From Streptomyces sp. NBC_00258 (GTDB taxonomy: Bacteria; Actinomycetota; Actinomycetes; Streptomycetales; Streptomycetaceae): 64,000 nt of DNA. Both the position numbers and the translations under genes were made by a program. The notes under the pieces are model-generated. The model was not told the DNA's origin and made no database searches. It worked only from the letters and a program-made list of their open reading frames with translations. Positions 41,591 to 49,327 of this stretch are shown one piece after another. The stretch covers positions 3,596,001 to 3,660,000 of the forward strand of contig NZ_CP108081.1 of the NCBI RefSeq assembly GCF_036182465.1, read 5' to 3'. Numbering within the stretch: the stretch's first letter is position 1; every line of letters starts with the position of its first letter.

Positions 41591-42481
41591 TCAGGTGCGG
41601 CGTGCGGCCCACACCGTGCGCTCGGTGCGCACGCTCAGGTCGCCGCGGCGCAGGATGCTGTGCGGGCCGTCGGTGTCGAGGAGTCGGTCGAGAGCGGTCA
41701 GGTCCTCGGCCGTCAGGGCGGATGCGGCGTTGCCGCGCATGCGGCGCAGACCGCTGAGCGCGTAGCGGCCCACTGCCTCGGTGTGCGGTGGCCCGAGGTC
41801 GACCGTGATGGTGCGTTCGCCCTCGACCGTGAAGCCGGCTTCCGTCAGCTTGCTTCCCCAGTCGGCGCCGCGGTGGGGTAGTTGCTCGGCGTGGCGTCGG
41901 TCGAGTGCGGCATGGCAGCGCTCCTCAAGGCCGGGAGCCTCTTCCGGGGCGTCGGCGGGCAGGAACCGGGGGAAGCCTGCCAGCTCGACGACGGCGAACA
42001 GCCCGCCCGGTGCCAGCAGGTCGTGGACCTGGCGCAGGGTGCGGTCGGGGTCGGACATGTGGTGCATGGAGGCCGATGCCCAGACCAGCTCCGGCGTGCC
42101 GAGGTCGGGCCACACCTTCGCGTCGAGGTCGGCCTGCACGATGCGCGGGCGGCCGGCCGCTCCGGCCGCCTTTCTCCGAGCCTTCTCCCCGACTTTCTCC
42201 TGGACTTTCTCCTGGAGGCGGTGCAGGTGGGCGGCCGAGGAATCGACGGCCGTCAGCTCCGCCCCGGGAAAGCGGTCGAGGAGAGCGAGAGTGCCGGCTC
42301 CGGTCCCGCAGCCCAGATCCACGATGTGGCGGGGGCCGGCCCCGACGGGCAGCCAGGCGGTGATGGACGCGATGTGTTCGGCGAGTACTTCCGAGTCCAG
42401 GTCGAGGATCTCCGAGTGGTCTCCTGCGTCGTGCTCGTGCTCGTGAACATGGTGCGCTGTGTGCGGGGAGGGGTGGTTCAT
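41591..42481 (-). CDS. class I SAM-dependent methyltransferase with His-rich N-terminus
   Basis: A 296-aa Rossmann-fold methyltransferase: SAM site VDLGCGTGAGTLALL, acidic AVDSSAAHL, DLVWASASMHHM-like segment and VVELAGFPRF. The first 20 residues hold eight His (HPSPHTAHHVHEHEHD), which could bind metal ions. ATG 42481. It is upstream of nothing on this strand and sits 92 bp from the XRE-cupin gene. The target is unknown; homologues are often misc. small-molecule enzymes. Confidence 0.87.
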   Translation of the reverse strand: MNHPSPHTAHHVHEHEHDAGDHSEILDLDSEVLAEHIASITAWLPVGAGPRHIVDLGCGTGAGTLALLDRFPGAELTAVDSSAAHLHRLQEKVQEKVGEKARRKAAGAAGRPRIVQADLDAKVWPDLGTPELVWASASMHHMSDPDRTLRQVHDLLAPGGLFAVVELAGFPRFLPADAPEEAPGLEERCHAALDRRHAEQLPHRGADWGSKLTEAGFTVEGERTITVDLGPPHTEAVGRYALSGLRRMRGNAASALTAEDLTALDRLLDTDGPHSILRRGDLSVRTERTVWAARRT

Positions 42482-42573
42482 GCGCCCAAGCTAAGCGGGC
42501 CGTTCCCGCGTGACCTGGCGGCTTCCGGAATGCGCAAGACGATGACCGGCTGAGCTGCGGAACGCGCATACGG

Positions 42574-43167
42574 TCACGGAGACGGGCGGTTCGTCTGTCC
42601 CGCGTCCTCGCCGCGCTGGTGACCGCGGCGGGCGTCGCGGTCGAAGATGCCGAGGATCTCGCACGGTCCGCCCTCGGCGCCGATGGCGTGCGGGAGCATC
42701 GTGGTGAACTCCGCCGCCTGGTTGGTCTCGATCCGCAGGCGCCGGTTGCCCAGGAGCAGGATCGCGGTGCCGGAGAGGACGACGAGCCATTCGCGGCCCG
42801 GGTGGGCGCGCATCCGCGCGGCATTGTCGGGCGGCGGGTCGGTCATTCGCTGGCGTACGACGGTCATGCCGGGGTCCGCCTTGATGGGCCAGCGCATCAG
42901 CCCGTGGGCCGCGTCGATCATCGGGCTGGAGATGACGTCGTCCGTGGCGGTCTCGACCAGCTGGTCGAGGGATGTGTCCAGGGCGCGGGCCAGGGTGACG
43001 AGCTGGTCCAGGGCCAGGCGGCGCCGGCCGGTCTCGATGCGGCTGAGCGTGGACTGGCTGACCTGGGCACGGGTGGCCAGCTCCTCCAGGGACCAGCCCT
43101 GGGCCACGCGCAGGGCACGGATGCGTTTGCGTACCAGGCTGTCCAGCTCACCATTGTCTTGCGTCAT
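42574..43167 (-). CDS. XRE-cupin transcriptional regulator
   Basis: A 197-aa regulator: an XRE helix-turn-helix at about residues 12-65 (SLEELATRAQVSQSTLSRIE) and a C-terminal cupin domain with HPGREWLVVLSGTAILLLG for ligand sensing. ATG 43167 is used; ATG 43176, with GAGG at 6 nt, is an alternative. It is divergent from a DHA2 drug exporter whose upstream region carries TGYCCGCATG repeats, so it may regulate export of a small molecule. Confidence 0.88.
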   Translation of the reverse strand: MTQDNGELDSLVRKRIRALRVAQGWSLEELATRAQVSQSTLSRIETGRRRLALDQLVTLARALDTSLDQLVETATDDVISSPMIDAAHGLMRWPIKADPGMTVVRQRMTDPPPDNAARMRAHPGREWLVVLSGTAILLLGNRRLRIETNQAAEFTTMLPHAIGAEGGPCEILGIFDRDARRGHQRGEDAGQTNRPSP

Positions 43168-43341
43168 AGGCAACATCGTATGCCTCAGCGGCAATGAGCA
43201 CGTAGCGTCGTCCGTGTTCGGCCCCGCGGCCCGCCGCTCACCGACCGCGTGAGCGAAGACCGGGGCCGGCCCACCCCGGCCATCCGGGGACCGCCCCGCC
43301 ACCCGTCACCCCTGGCGCTTCGGCTTCCGCTCCGGCGCCGA

Positions 43342-43393
43342 TGTCCGCATGCCCTGCTGAGCCGATGCCCGCATGTCCGCATGCCCTCTTGAG
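43342..43393. repeat. TGYCCGCATG direct repeats before the DHA2 exporter
   Basis: A 20-nt word beginning TGTCCGCATGCCCT occurs at 43342-43361 and 43374-43393 with one or two mismatches, and a TGCCCGCATG lies between at 43366. The copies end 18 bp before the exporter start. A regulator site is possible; the divergent XRE-cupin protein is a candidate. Confidence 0.5.
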
Positions 43394-43411
43394 AGGAATC
43401 CCGAGGAATCC

Positions 43412-45022
43412 ATGAGTACGAACCAGGCTCCCGAACTGAGCCCCGACCCGAGCGGCGCCAACGCCCCTGGCGAGGGCGTGCCCGACGCGCGTCAACGTCG
43501 CACGATCCTGATCGCCGTCTGTGTCGCGTTGATGGCCGTCATCGCGTCGGTGTCCGGGCTCAACGTCGCCCAGCCCGATCTCGCCGTCGCCTTCGACGCC
43601 TCGCAGAGCACGGTCCTGTGGATCATCAACCTCTACACGCTGAGCCTGGCCGCGCTCCTGCTGCCGCTCGGCGCGATCGGCGACCGCTTCGGCCGCAAGC
43701 CCATGCTGCTCGCCGGCCTGACCGTCTTCGGTGTCGCCAGTGCGGCGGCGGGTCTGGCCCCGTCGACCGAGGTCATGCTCGCCGCTCGTCTGTTCAGCGG
43801 CGTGGGCGCGGCGGTGATCATGCCGATCACCCTCGCCGTCATCACCTCGACCTTCCCGAAGGAGGAACGGGGACGGGCGATCGGCGTGTGGACCGGTGTG
43901 GCCGGCGGTGGCGGGGTCCTGGGCATGTTCCTCTCGGCCGCCCTGGTCGACGCGGTGAGCTGGCGGTGGCTGTTCGTCCTGCCCATCGCACTCGTCGTGG
44001 TCGCCCTCGCCATGACGCTGCGGTCCGTCCCCAACTCCCGCGAGACGTCCGGGCACGCTTTCGACACCGTCGGCGCGCTGACGTCCGTGGTCGCGGTGGT
44101 CGGGCTCATCTTCGTCCTCCAGGAAGGTCCCGAGCGGGGCTGGACCGCCCCCGCGGCCCTGATCGCCCTGGTCGTCGGCGTCATCGCCGCCATCGGCTTC
44201 GTGACCTGGGAACTGCGCCGCCGGGATGCCGCGCTCCTGGACGTGCGCCTGTTCCGAGAGCGCGGTCTGGCCGGTGGCTCGATCACGCTTCTGGTGGTCT
44301 TCGGGGTCCAGGCGGGCATCTTCGTGGTCCTCTTCCCGTTCTTCCAGGCCGTTCTCGGCTGGTCGGGGCTGCTGTCCACCCTGGCACTGATGCCCATGGC
44401 CGTGCTGATGATGGCGGCCTCCGGTCTCGCTCCACGGCTGGCGGAGCGTGTCGGCCCCCGGGCGACGATGGCCACGGGCATCCTCCTGGCCGGTGCCGGT
44501 CTTGCGCTCATGGCCGCCGTCGTCTCCGTCGACGGCGGCTATCTGTCCGTCCTTCCCGGGATGCTCGCCATGGGGGTCGGCATGGGTCTGTCGATGACGC
44601 CCTCCACCGAGGCCATCACCAGCGCCCTTCCGCGGGAGCGCCAGGGCGTCGCGTCGGCGCTCAACGACGTCACCCGCGAGTTCGGCACCGCACTCGGCGT
44701 CGCCCTGCTCGGAGCACTCCTGTCCGCCGGATACCGGGGCGCCATCGACTCCCGGCTCGGCGGCGTTCCCGAGGGCCCGGCCGACACCGCGCGCGAAGGC
44801 GTCGCCAACGCGCTCGACGCCGCGCCCCAGGCCGGCAATCAGGCGCAGGCGCTGGTCCGCGCCGCCCGGGAGTCGTTCGTCGACGGCTGGCAGAACGCCA
44901 TGTGGGCAGGGGTCGCCGTCATGGCCGCCCTCTTCGTCTACGTCCTCGCCCGAGGGCCTCAGCAGCCCGCGAGCACACCGGCGAACCGGCCGGAACCGGC
45001 GGCCGACGCGATCGCTCCGTAA
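43412..45022 (+). CDS. DHA2-family MFS exporter
   Basis: A 536-aa antiporter with 14 predicted helices, the DHA2 size. Motif A is GDRFGRKPMLL, and motif C-like AVWTG-type segment VWTGVAGGGGVLGMFLS is in helix 5. Drug or amino-acid export driven by protons. ATG 43412 has GAGGAA at 4 nt upstream. The XRE-cupin gene diverges from it. Substrate is unknown. Confidence 0.92.
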   Translation: MSTNQAPELSPDPSGANAPGEGVPDARQRRTILIAVCVALMAVIASVSGLNVAQPDLAVAFDASQSTVLWIINLYTLSLAALLLPLGAIGDRFGRKPMLLAGLTVFGVASAAAGLAPSTEVMLAARLFSGVGAAVIMPITLAVITSTFPKEERGRAIGVWTGVAGGGGVLGMFLSAALVDAVSWRWLFVLPIALVVVALAMTLRSVPNSRETSGHAFDTVGALTSVVAVVGLIFVLQEGPERGWTAPAALIALVVGVIAAIGFVTWELRRRDAALLDVRLFRERGLAGGSITLLVVFGVQAGIFVVLFPFFQAVLGWSGLLSTLALMPMAVLMMAASGLAPRLAERVGPRATMATGILLAGAGLALMAAVVSVDGGYLSVLPGMLAMGVGMGLSMTPSTEAITSALPRERQGVASALNDVTREFGTALGVALLGALLSAGYRGAIDSRLGGVPEGPADTAREGVANALDAAPQAGNQAQALVRAARESFVDGWQNAMWAGVAVMAALFVYVLARGPQQPASTPANRPEPAADAIAP

Positions 45023-45047
45023 CCCCCGACCACCACGAGAAGCCCGC

Positions 45048-45887
45048 TCACGGCGCCGACTGGATGTCCCCCCGAGTGGAGGACGCGATGGTGTCGCGAT
45101 GTGCGAAGTCGCCCGGGGGGATGCCGGGGTGGTGTCCGAGCCGGGCCGGCGGCGCCGTGGCCGAGGGATCGAGGGTGAGCCGGGAGACGATGCGGTAGCG
45201 GTCGCCGCGGTAGATCGAGTGGACGTATTCGACGGGCCGCCCCGTGGTGTCGGAGGTGAGCCGCTCGAAGAGGAGCGCCGGGGACAGCTCGGGAACGTCG
45301 AGCAGCTCGGCCTCGGCCCGGGTGACGACGGTCGGCTCGATCGCCTGGACGGCCTCCTGGACGTGTACGCCGTGCTGTTCGCGCAGGTGCTCGTAGAGGT
45401 CGCCGGCCTCCAGTTCCTGGGCGGACAGGGTGGGGACCAGATCGGCCCTGATGTGCAGATGCTCGATGGCCATCGGGGCGCCGTCGACCAGGCGCAGCCG
45501 TGCCACGTACACGATCTCCGCGGCGGGTGAGATACGCAGCTTGCGACCCACGCGCGCACCGGCCGCGAAGGTGGTGAACTCCAGCAGGCGGCTCGACCAG
45601 GCCCCGGAGGCCTGAGGCGCCGTCATGGTCTGCTGGCCGGAGACGAGTTCCTGGGTGATCTTCTCGGGCGCCACGAACATGCCGCGGCCGTGTTCCCGCA
45701 CCAGGAGACCCGCGGCGACGAGTTCGTCGACCGCCGCGCGCAGGGTCGGGCGGGACACGCCCAGCCGGGCGCACAGGGCGCGCTCGGAGGGGATCGCGTC
45801 ACCCGGGCGGTGCGACTCGACGAGATCGAGGATGAAGTCGCGGACCCGCTCCCGCTTGAGCACCGCACCGGGTGCGTCTTCCTTCAT
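45048..45887 (-). CDS. GntR/HutC family regulator (DasR-like)
   Basis: A 279-aa repressor of the HutC subfamily. N-terminal winged helix (ERVRDFILDLVESHRPGDAI, SERALCARLGVSRPTLRAAV) and a UTRA ligand domain (YEHLREQHGVHVQEAVQAIE, ending YVHSIYRGDRYRIVSRL). The UTRA end resembles DasR, the GlcNAc-phosphate sensor of chitin use. ATG 45887 follows GAGGGG; ATG 45902 is possible. Divergent from a chitobiose-type importer and GH20 gene, with three operator-like palindromes between, so it likely represses both. Confidence 0.9.
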   Translation of the reverse strand: MKEDAPGAVLKRERVRDFILDLVESHRPGDAIPSERALCARLGVSRPTLRAAVDELVAAGLLVREHGRGMFVAPEKITQELVSGQQTMTAPQASGAWSSRLLEFTTFAAGARVGRKLRISPAAEIVYVARLRLVDGAPMAIEHLHIRADLVPTLSAQELEAGDLYEHLREQHGVHVQEAVQAIEPTVVTRAEAELLDVPELSPALLFERLTSDTTGRPVEYVHSIYRGDRYRIVSRLTLDPSATAPPARLGHHPGIPPGDFAHRDTIASSTRGDIQSAP

Positions 45888-45925
45888 GCTGTGCCCCCTC
45901 ATGCGCGCCGGCCGGTTTACCAGTT

Positions 45926-45936
45926 GACCAGTGGTC
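45926..45936. promoter_or_regulatory. GACCAGTGGTC palindrome, possible GntR operator
   Basis: Arms GACCA and TGGTC flank one base. Its half-site TGGTC is that of the DasR responsive element. It lies 39 bp upstream of the regulator start codon. Confidence 0.5.
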
Positions 45937-46052
45937 GCGCGCAACTGCCCTCCTGGTGGGGGGAAGTGTAACCGCTTCCGAACGGTGATCACTCAGCCTC
46001 TGACCGGCCAAAGCGTCAAGAACCCAGTGAGCACGGGGGGTTGACGCCACTG

Positions 46053-46068
46053 ATTGGTCTATGCCAGT
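46053..46068. promoter_or_regulatory. DasR-element-like site ATTGGTCTATGCCAGT
   Basis: This 16-bp word differs from the published DasR element ACTGGTCTAGACCAGT at three positions. It lies 80 bp before the binding-protein start, downstream of a TTGACG at 46041-46046, so binding would block the importer promoter. Confidence 0.6.
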
Positions 46069-46093
46069 TTCATCCCCGCATCAAGAGGTGAGC

Positions 46094-46116
46094 TGACCAG
46101 TGGGCTTCACTGGTCA
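46094..46116. promoter_or_regulatory. perfect TGACCAGT-N7-ACTGGTCA palindrome
   Basis: Eight-base arms at 46094-46101 and 46109-46116 share the GACCAGT/ACTGGTC half-sites of the other two sites. It lies 32 bp before the start codon of the binding protein. Confidence 0.6.
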
Positions 46117-46148
46117 GGTGGTTGGGTCATGTCCTCCAGAGGTGAACC

Positions 46149-47417
46149 GTGAAGCTCCGCTTGTTTGCCGGTGTGTCCGTGCTTCTGATGACCGCCGGGC
46201 TGAGTGCCTGCAGCAGTTCCTCCGACGACTCCGACGGCGGTTCCGGCGGGAGCACCGCCATCGACGTCTGGCTGATGCGCGACAGCGTCTCGGCGCGGTT
46301 CCAGAAGGACTTCGTCAAGGGCTTCGAGGCCGCTCACCCGGACATCGACGTCAAGGTGCAGATCCAGGAGTGGGACGGGATCGGCGAGAAGGTCACGGCG
46401 GCCCTCGCCAGCAGCGACGCACCGGACGTGATCGAGACGGGCAACACCCAGGTCGCCCAGTTCGCGCAGAGCGGTGGCCTGCTCGACCTCAGCGACAAGG
46501 CCGACGAACTCGGGGGCAAGGACTGGCTCAAGGGTCTTGCCGAGCCGGGCGCCTACGAGGGCAAGCAGTACGGCATCCCGTACTACGCCGCCAACCGCGT
46601 CGTCATCTACCGCACCGACCTCTTCGAGGAGGCGGGCGTCGACGCGGCCGCGATCAAGACCCGCGACCAGTGGATCGCCGCCACGAAGAAGCTCAACTCC
46701 GGCGACACACAAGGCATTTATCTGCCCGGGCAGATGTGGTACGCCCTCGCGGGCTTCGTCTGGGACGAGGGCGGCGACCTCGCCACCGAGTCGGGCGGCA
46801 AGTGGCAGGGCAACCTCGACACCCCCGAGGCGATCCGCGGCATGGAGTTCTACGAGAAGCTCCAGGCACTCGGCAAGGGCCCCAAGGACTCCGACGAGGA
46901 CAGCCCTCCGCAGGCGGACGTCATGGCCAAGGGGAAGGTCGCCCAGGTCATCTCGACTCCCGGCGGCGCCAACGTCGTCATCGAGAACAACCCCGCACTG
47001 AAGGGCAAGCTCGGCTTCTTCCCGATCCCGGGCAAGACCGCCGGGACACCGGGTGCAGTCTTCACCGGCGGCTCCGACCTCGTCATCCCCACGGCCTCCG
47101 CCAAACAGGACGCGGCCTACACGTTCATCAAGGAACTCACCGGCGACGCCTGGCAGAAGAAGCTCGCGGTCGCCATGAGCTACGTCCCGAACAAGACCAC
47201 CCTCGCCGGCGCGGTCGCCTCGGACCCGGGCGCCTCGGCCATGGCGGTCGGCGCCGCCGAAGGCCATGCCACGCCCAACACACCGGGCTGGGCCGCCGTC
47301 GAGGCCAAGAACCCGATCAAGGACTACATGACGGCCGTTCTCACCGGAGGCGACCCCGAGAAGGCAGCCGCCACCGCGTCCGACGCCATCACCACGGCGA
47401 TGAACTCCGGCTCCTGA
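46149..47417 (+). CDS. sugar-binding ABC lipoprotein, DasA-like
   Basis: A 422-aa lipoprotein (SBP_bac_1) with lipobox LSAC (C21) after a short signal peptide. The ligand domain has AIDVWLMRDSVSARFQKDF, APDVIETGNTQVAQF and GGSDLVIPTASAKQDAAYTF. This is the DasA/NgcE type that binds chitobiose or GlcNAc oligomers. GTG 46149 follows AGAGG. Importer permeases and a GH20 enzyme follow. The ligand is inferred from the neighbours. Confidence 0.9.
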   Translation: MKLRLFAGVSVLLMTAGLSACSSSSDDSDGGSGGSTAIDVWLMRDSVSARFQKDFVKGFEAAHPDIDVKVQIQEWDGIGEKVTAALASSDAPDVIETGNTQVAQFAQSGGLLDLSDKADELGGKDWLKGLAEPGAYEGKQYGIPYYAANRVVIYRTDLFEEAGVDAAAIKTRDQWIAATKKLNSGDTQGIYLPGQMWYALAGFVWDEGGDLATESGGKWQGNLDTPEAIRGMEFYEKLQALGKGPKDSDEDSPPQADVMAKGKVAQVISTPGGANVVIENNPALKGKLGFFPIPGKTAGTPGAVFTGGSDLVIPTASAKQDAAYTFIKELTGDAWQKKLAVAMSYVPNKTTLAGAVASDPGASAMAVGAAEGHATPNTPGWAAVEAKNPIKDYMTAVLTGGDPEKAAATASDAITTAMNSGS

Positions 47418-47461
47418 CCGACAACTCACCGGAACCGCCAACGCACCGGAGGAAGAGTGCC

Positions 47462-48451
47462 GTGTCGGCCGTCCGAGAGCAGACCGCGTCCCACCCCCCA
47501 CCGAGCACCTCCCGACCCCGGCGCGACACCGGCTCGGGACGGCGCCGCCCGTCGAAGGACGGCGGCCGCGGGATCTGGCCGTACGTCCTGATCGCGCCCG
47601 CCGTCCTCGGCACGCTCTACCTGCTCGTCTATCCCCTGGTCCGTGCCGTGGTGATCTCGCTTCAGGACTTCGGGCTGCGCCAACTCATCCTGGGCGACGC
47701 GTGTTTCGTCGGGCTCAAGAACTACGAGACGCTGCTCGGGGACAGCCGCTTCTGGGAGGTCGTGCGCCGCACGTTCCTCTTCATGGCTGTCAACGTCGTA
47801 CTGATCATGGTGCTGTCCACGCTGGTGGCGCTGATGATCGAGCGACTCGGCCGGTTCGGCCGGATCGCGGTCCTCAGCGCGCTGGTGCTTACCTGGGCGA
47901 TGCCCGTCATCGCGGCGACCACCGTCTTCCAGTGGCTGTTCCACTCGGAGTTCGGCATCGTCAACGCGGTCCTGACGGACCTGGGGTTCGAGTCCTTCGA
48001 CCGCTACCCCTGGTTCGCGCACGGACCGGCCGCCTTCGCCATCCTCATCGCCCTCATCGTGTGGCAGTCCGTGCCGTTCGCGGCGATCACCCTCTACTCG
48101 GCCCTCACCACCGTCCCCACCGAGCTGTACGAGTCGGCGCGGCTCGACGGGGCGTCGGGGCCGCGGATATTCCGGTCCATCACCTATCCGATCGTCCGGC
48201 CGATCTTCATGCTCGTGCTCTCGCTCGAAGTGATCTGGACCTTCAAGGCGTTCGTCCAGATCTGGGTGATGACCAACGGCGGGCCCGGCGACGCGACCAC
48301 GATCCTGCCCGTGTACGCGGTGCAGACGGCCCTGTCGAGCCAGCGCTACGACCTCGGCTCGGCGGCCTCCATGGTCACCGTCGTGCTGATGTCGGGCGTG
48401 CTCGTCCTCTACTTCCGCCAGATGTTCCGCCAGGAGGACGAGCTCTCATGA
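47462..48451 (+). CDS. ABC sugar permease, DasB-like
   Basis: A 329-aa permease of the MalF/UgpA kind, with six helices and an N-terminal Arg/Pro-rich stretch (about 35 residues). EAA loop LYESARLDGASGPRIFRSI is typical. GTG 47462 follows GGAGGA. The ATP-binding subunit is missing here, as in other Das-type importers, which use the shared MsiK ATPase elsewhere. Its stop overlaps the next permease start (ATGA). Confidence 0.92.
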   Translation: MSAVREQTASHPPPSTSRPRRDTGSGRRRPSKDGGRGIWPYVLIAPAVLGTLYLLVYPLVRAVVISLQDFGLRQLILGDACFVGLKNYETLLGDSRFWEVVRRTFLFMAVNVVLIMVLSTLVALMIERLGRFGRIAVLSALVLTWAMPVIAATTVFQWLFHSEFGIVNAVLTDLGFESFDRYPWFAHGPAAFAILIALIVWQSVPFAAITLYSALTTVPTELYESARLDGASGPRIFRSITYPIVRPIFMLVLSLEVIWTFKAFVQIWVMTNGGPGDATTILPVYAVQTALSSQRYDLGSAASMVTVVLMSGVLVLYFRQMFRQEDELS

Positions 48452-49290
48452 GCACCACCACCCGGCCCCGCGTCCGTCGACTGCCCCTGAACGCCGCCGC
48501 CGTCGTCACGGTCGTGGTCTGTCTGTTCCCGGTCTACTGGATGGTCGCCACCGCGTTCACCCCGACCCGTGACATCCAGTCCGACAACCCCCGGATCCTC
48601 CCGGGGAGTTGGACGCTCGACCACTTCCGCACGGCCGTCGGCGCCGATGGCTTCGGCCTGTTCTGGCGCAACAGCATCCTCGTCACGCTGAGCGCCGTCG
48701 TGCTCGCCCTCGTCATCGCGCTCGGCGCCGCCTACGCGGTCGCCCGGATGCGGTGGAAGGGGCGCCGGCAGTTCGTTCTCATGGTCTTCATCGCCCAGAT
48801 GGCGCCCTGGGAGTCGCTGATCATCCCGGTCTACATCATCTCCCGGGACACCGACATGCTCGACCGGCTGCCGACCCTGACCCTCGTCTACTTCATGATG
48901 ACGCTGCCCTTCACGCTGATCGTCCTGCGCGGCTTCATCGACACGATCCCCCCGGAACTGGAGGAGTCCGCCCAGGTCGACGGCTGCACCCGGCCCGGCG
49001 CGTTCCGGCACATCGCGTTCCCCCTCCTTGCACCGGGCCTGATGGCCACCTCGCTGTTCGGCTACATCACCGCCTGGAACGAGTTCACGTACGCCAACTT
49101 CCTGATCATCAAGCAGCAGGACAACCGCACCCTGCCCGTGTGGCTGTCCTCGTTCCAGAACGTGTTCGGCACCGACTGGGGCGCCACCATGGCCGCCTCG
49201 ACCCTCTTCGCCGCCCCGGCACTCGTCGTGTTCCTGGCGCTCCAGCGCCATGTCACCTCGGGCTTCGCCGCCGGCGCGGTCAAGGGCTGA
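48448..49290 (+). CDS. ABC sugar permease, DasC-like
   Basis: A 280-aa permease of the MalG type: short leader, six helices, EAA loop LEESAQVDGCTRPGAFRHI, and FLALQRHVTSGFAAGAVKG at the end. ATG 48448 overlaps the upstream stop. Forms the channel with the previous permease. A GH20 gene begins 37 bp later. Confidence 0.93.
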   Translation: MSTTTRPRVRRLPLNAAAVVTVVVCLFPVYWMVATAFTPTRDIQSDNPRILPGSWTLDHFRTAVGADGFGLFWRNSILVTLSAVVLALVIALGAAYAVARMRWKGRRQFVLMVFIAQMAPWESLIIPVYIISRDTDMLDRLPTLTLVYFMMTLPFTLIVLRGFIDTIPPELEESAQVDGCTRPGAFRHIAFPLLAPGLMATSLFGYITAWNEFTYANFLIIKQQDNRTLPVWLSSFQNVFGTDWGATMAASTLFAAPALVVFLALQRHVTSGFAAGAVKG

Positions 49291-49327
49291 CCCCACGCAC
49301 CCCCGCGACCCGTTCCGGAGGCGACCC

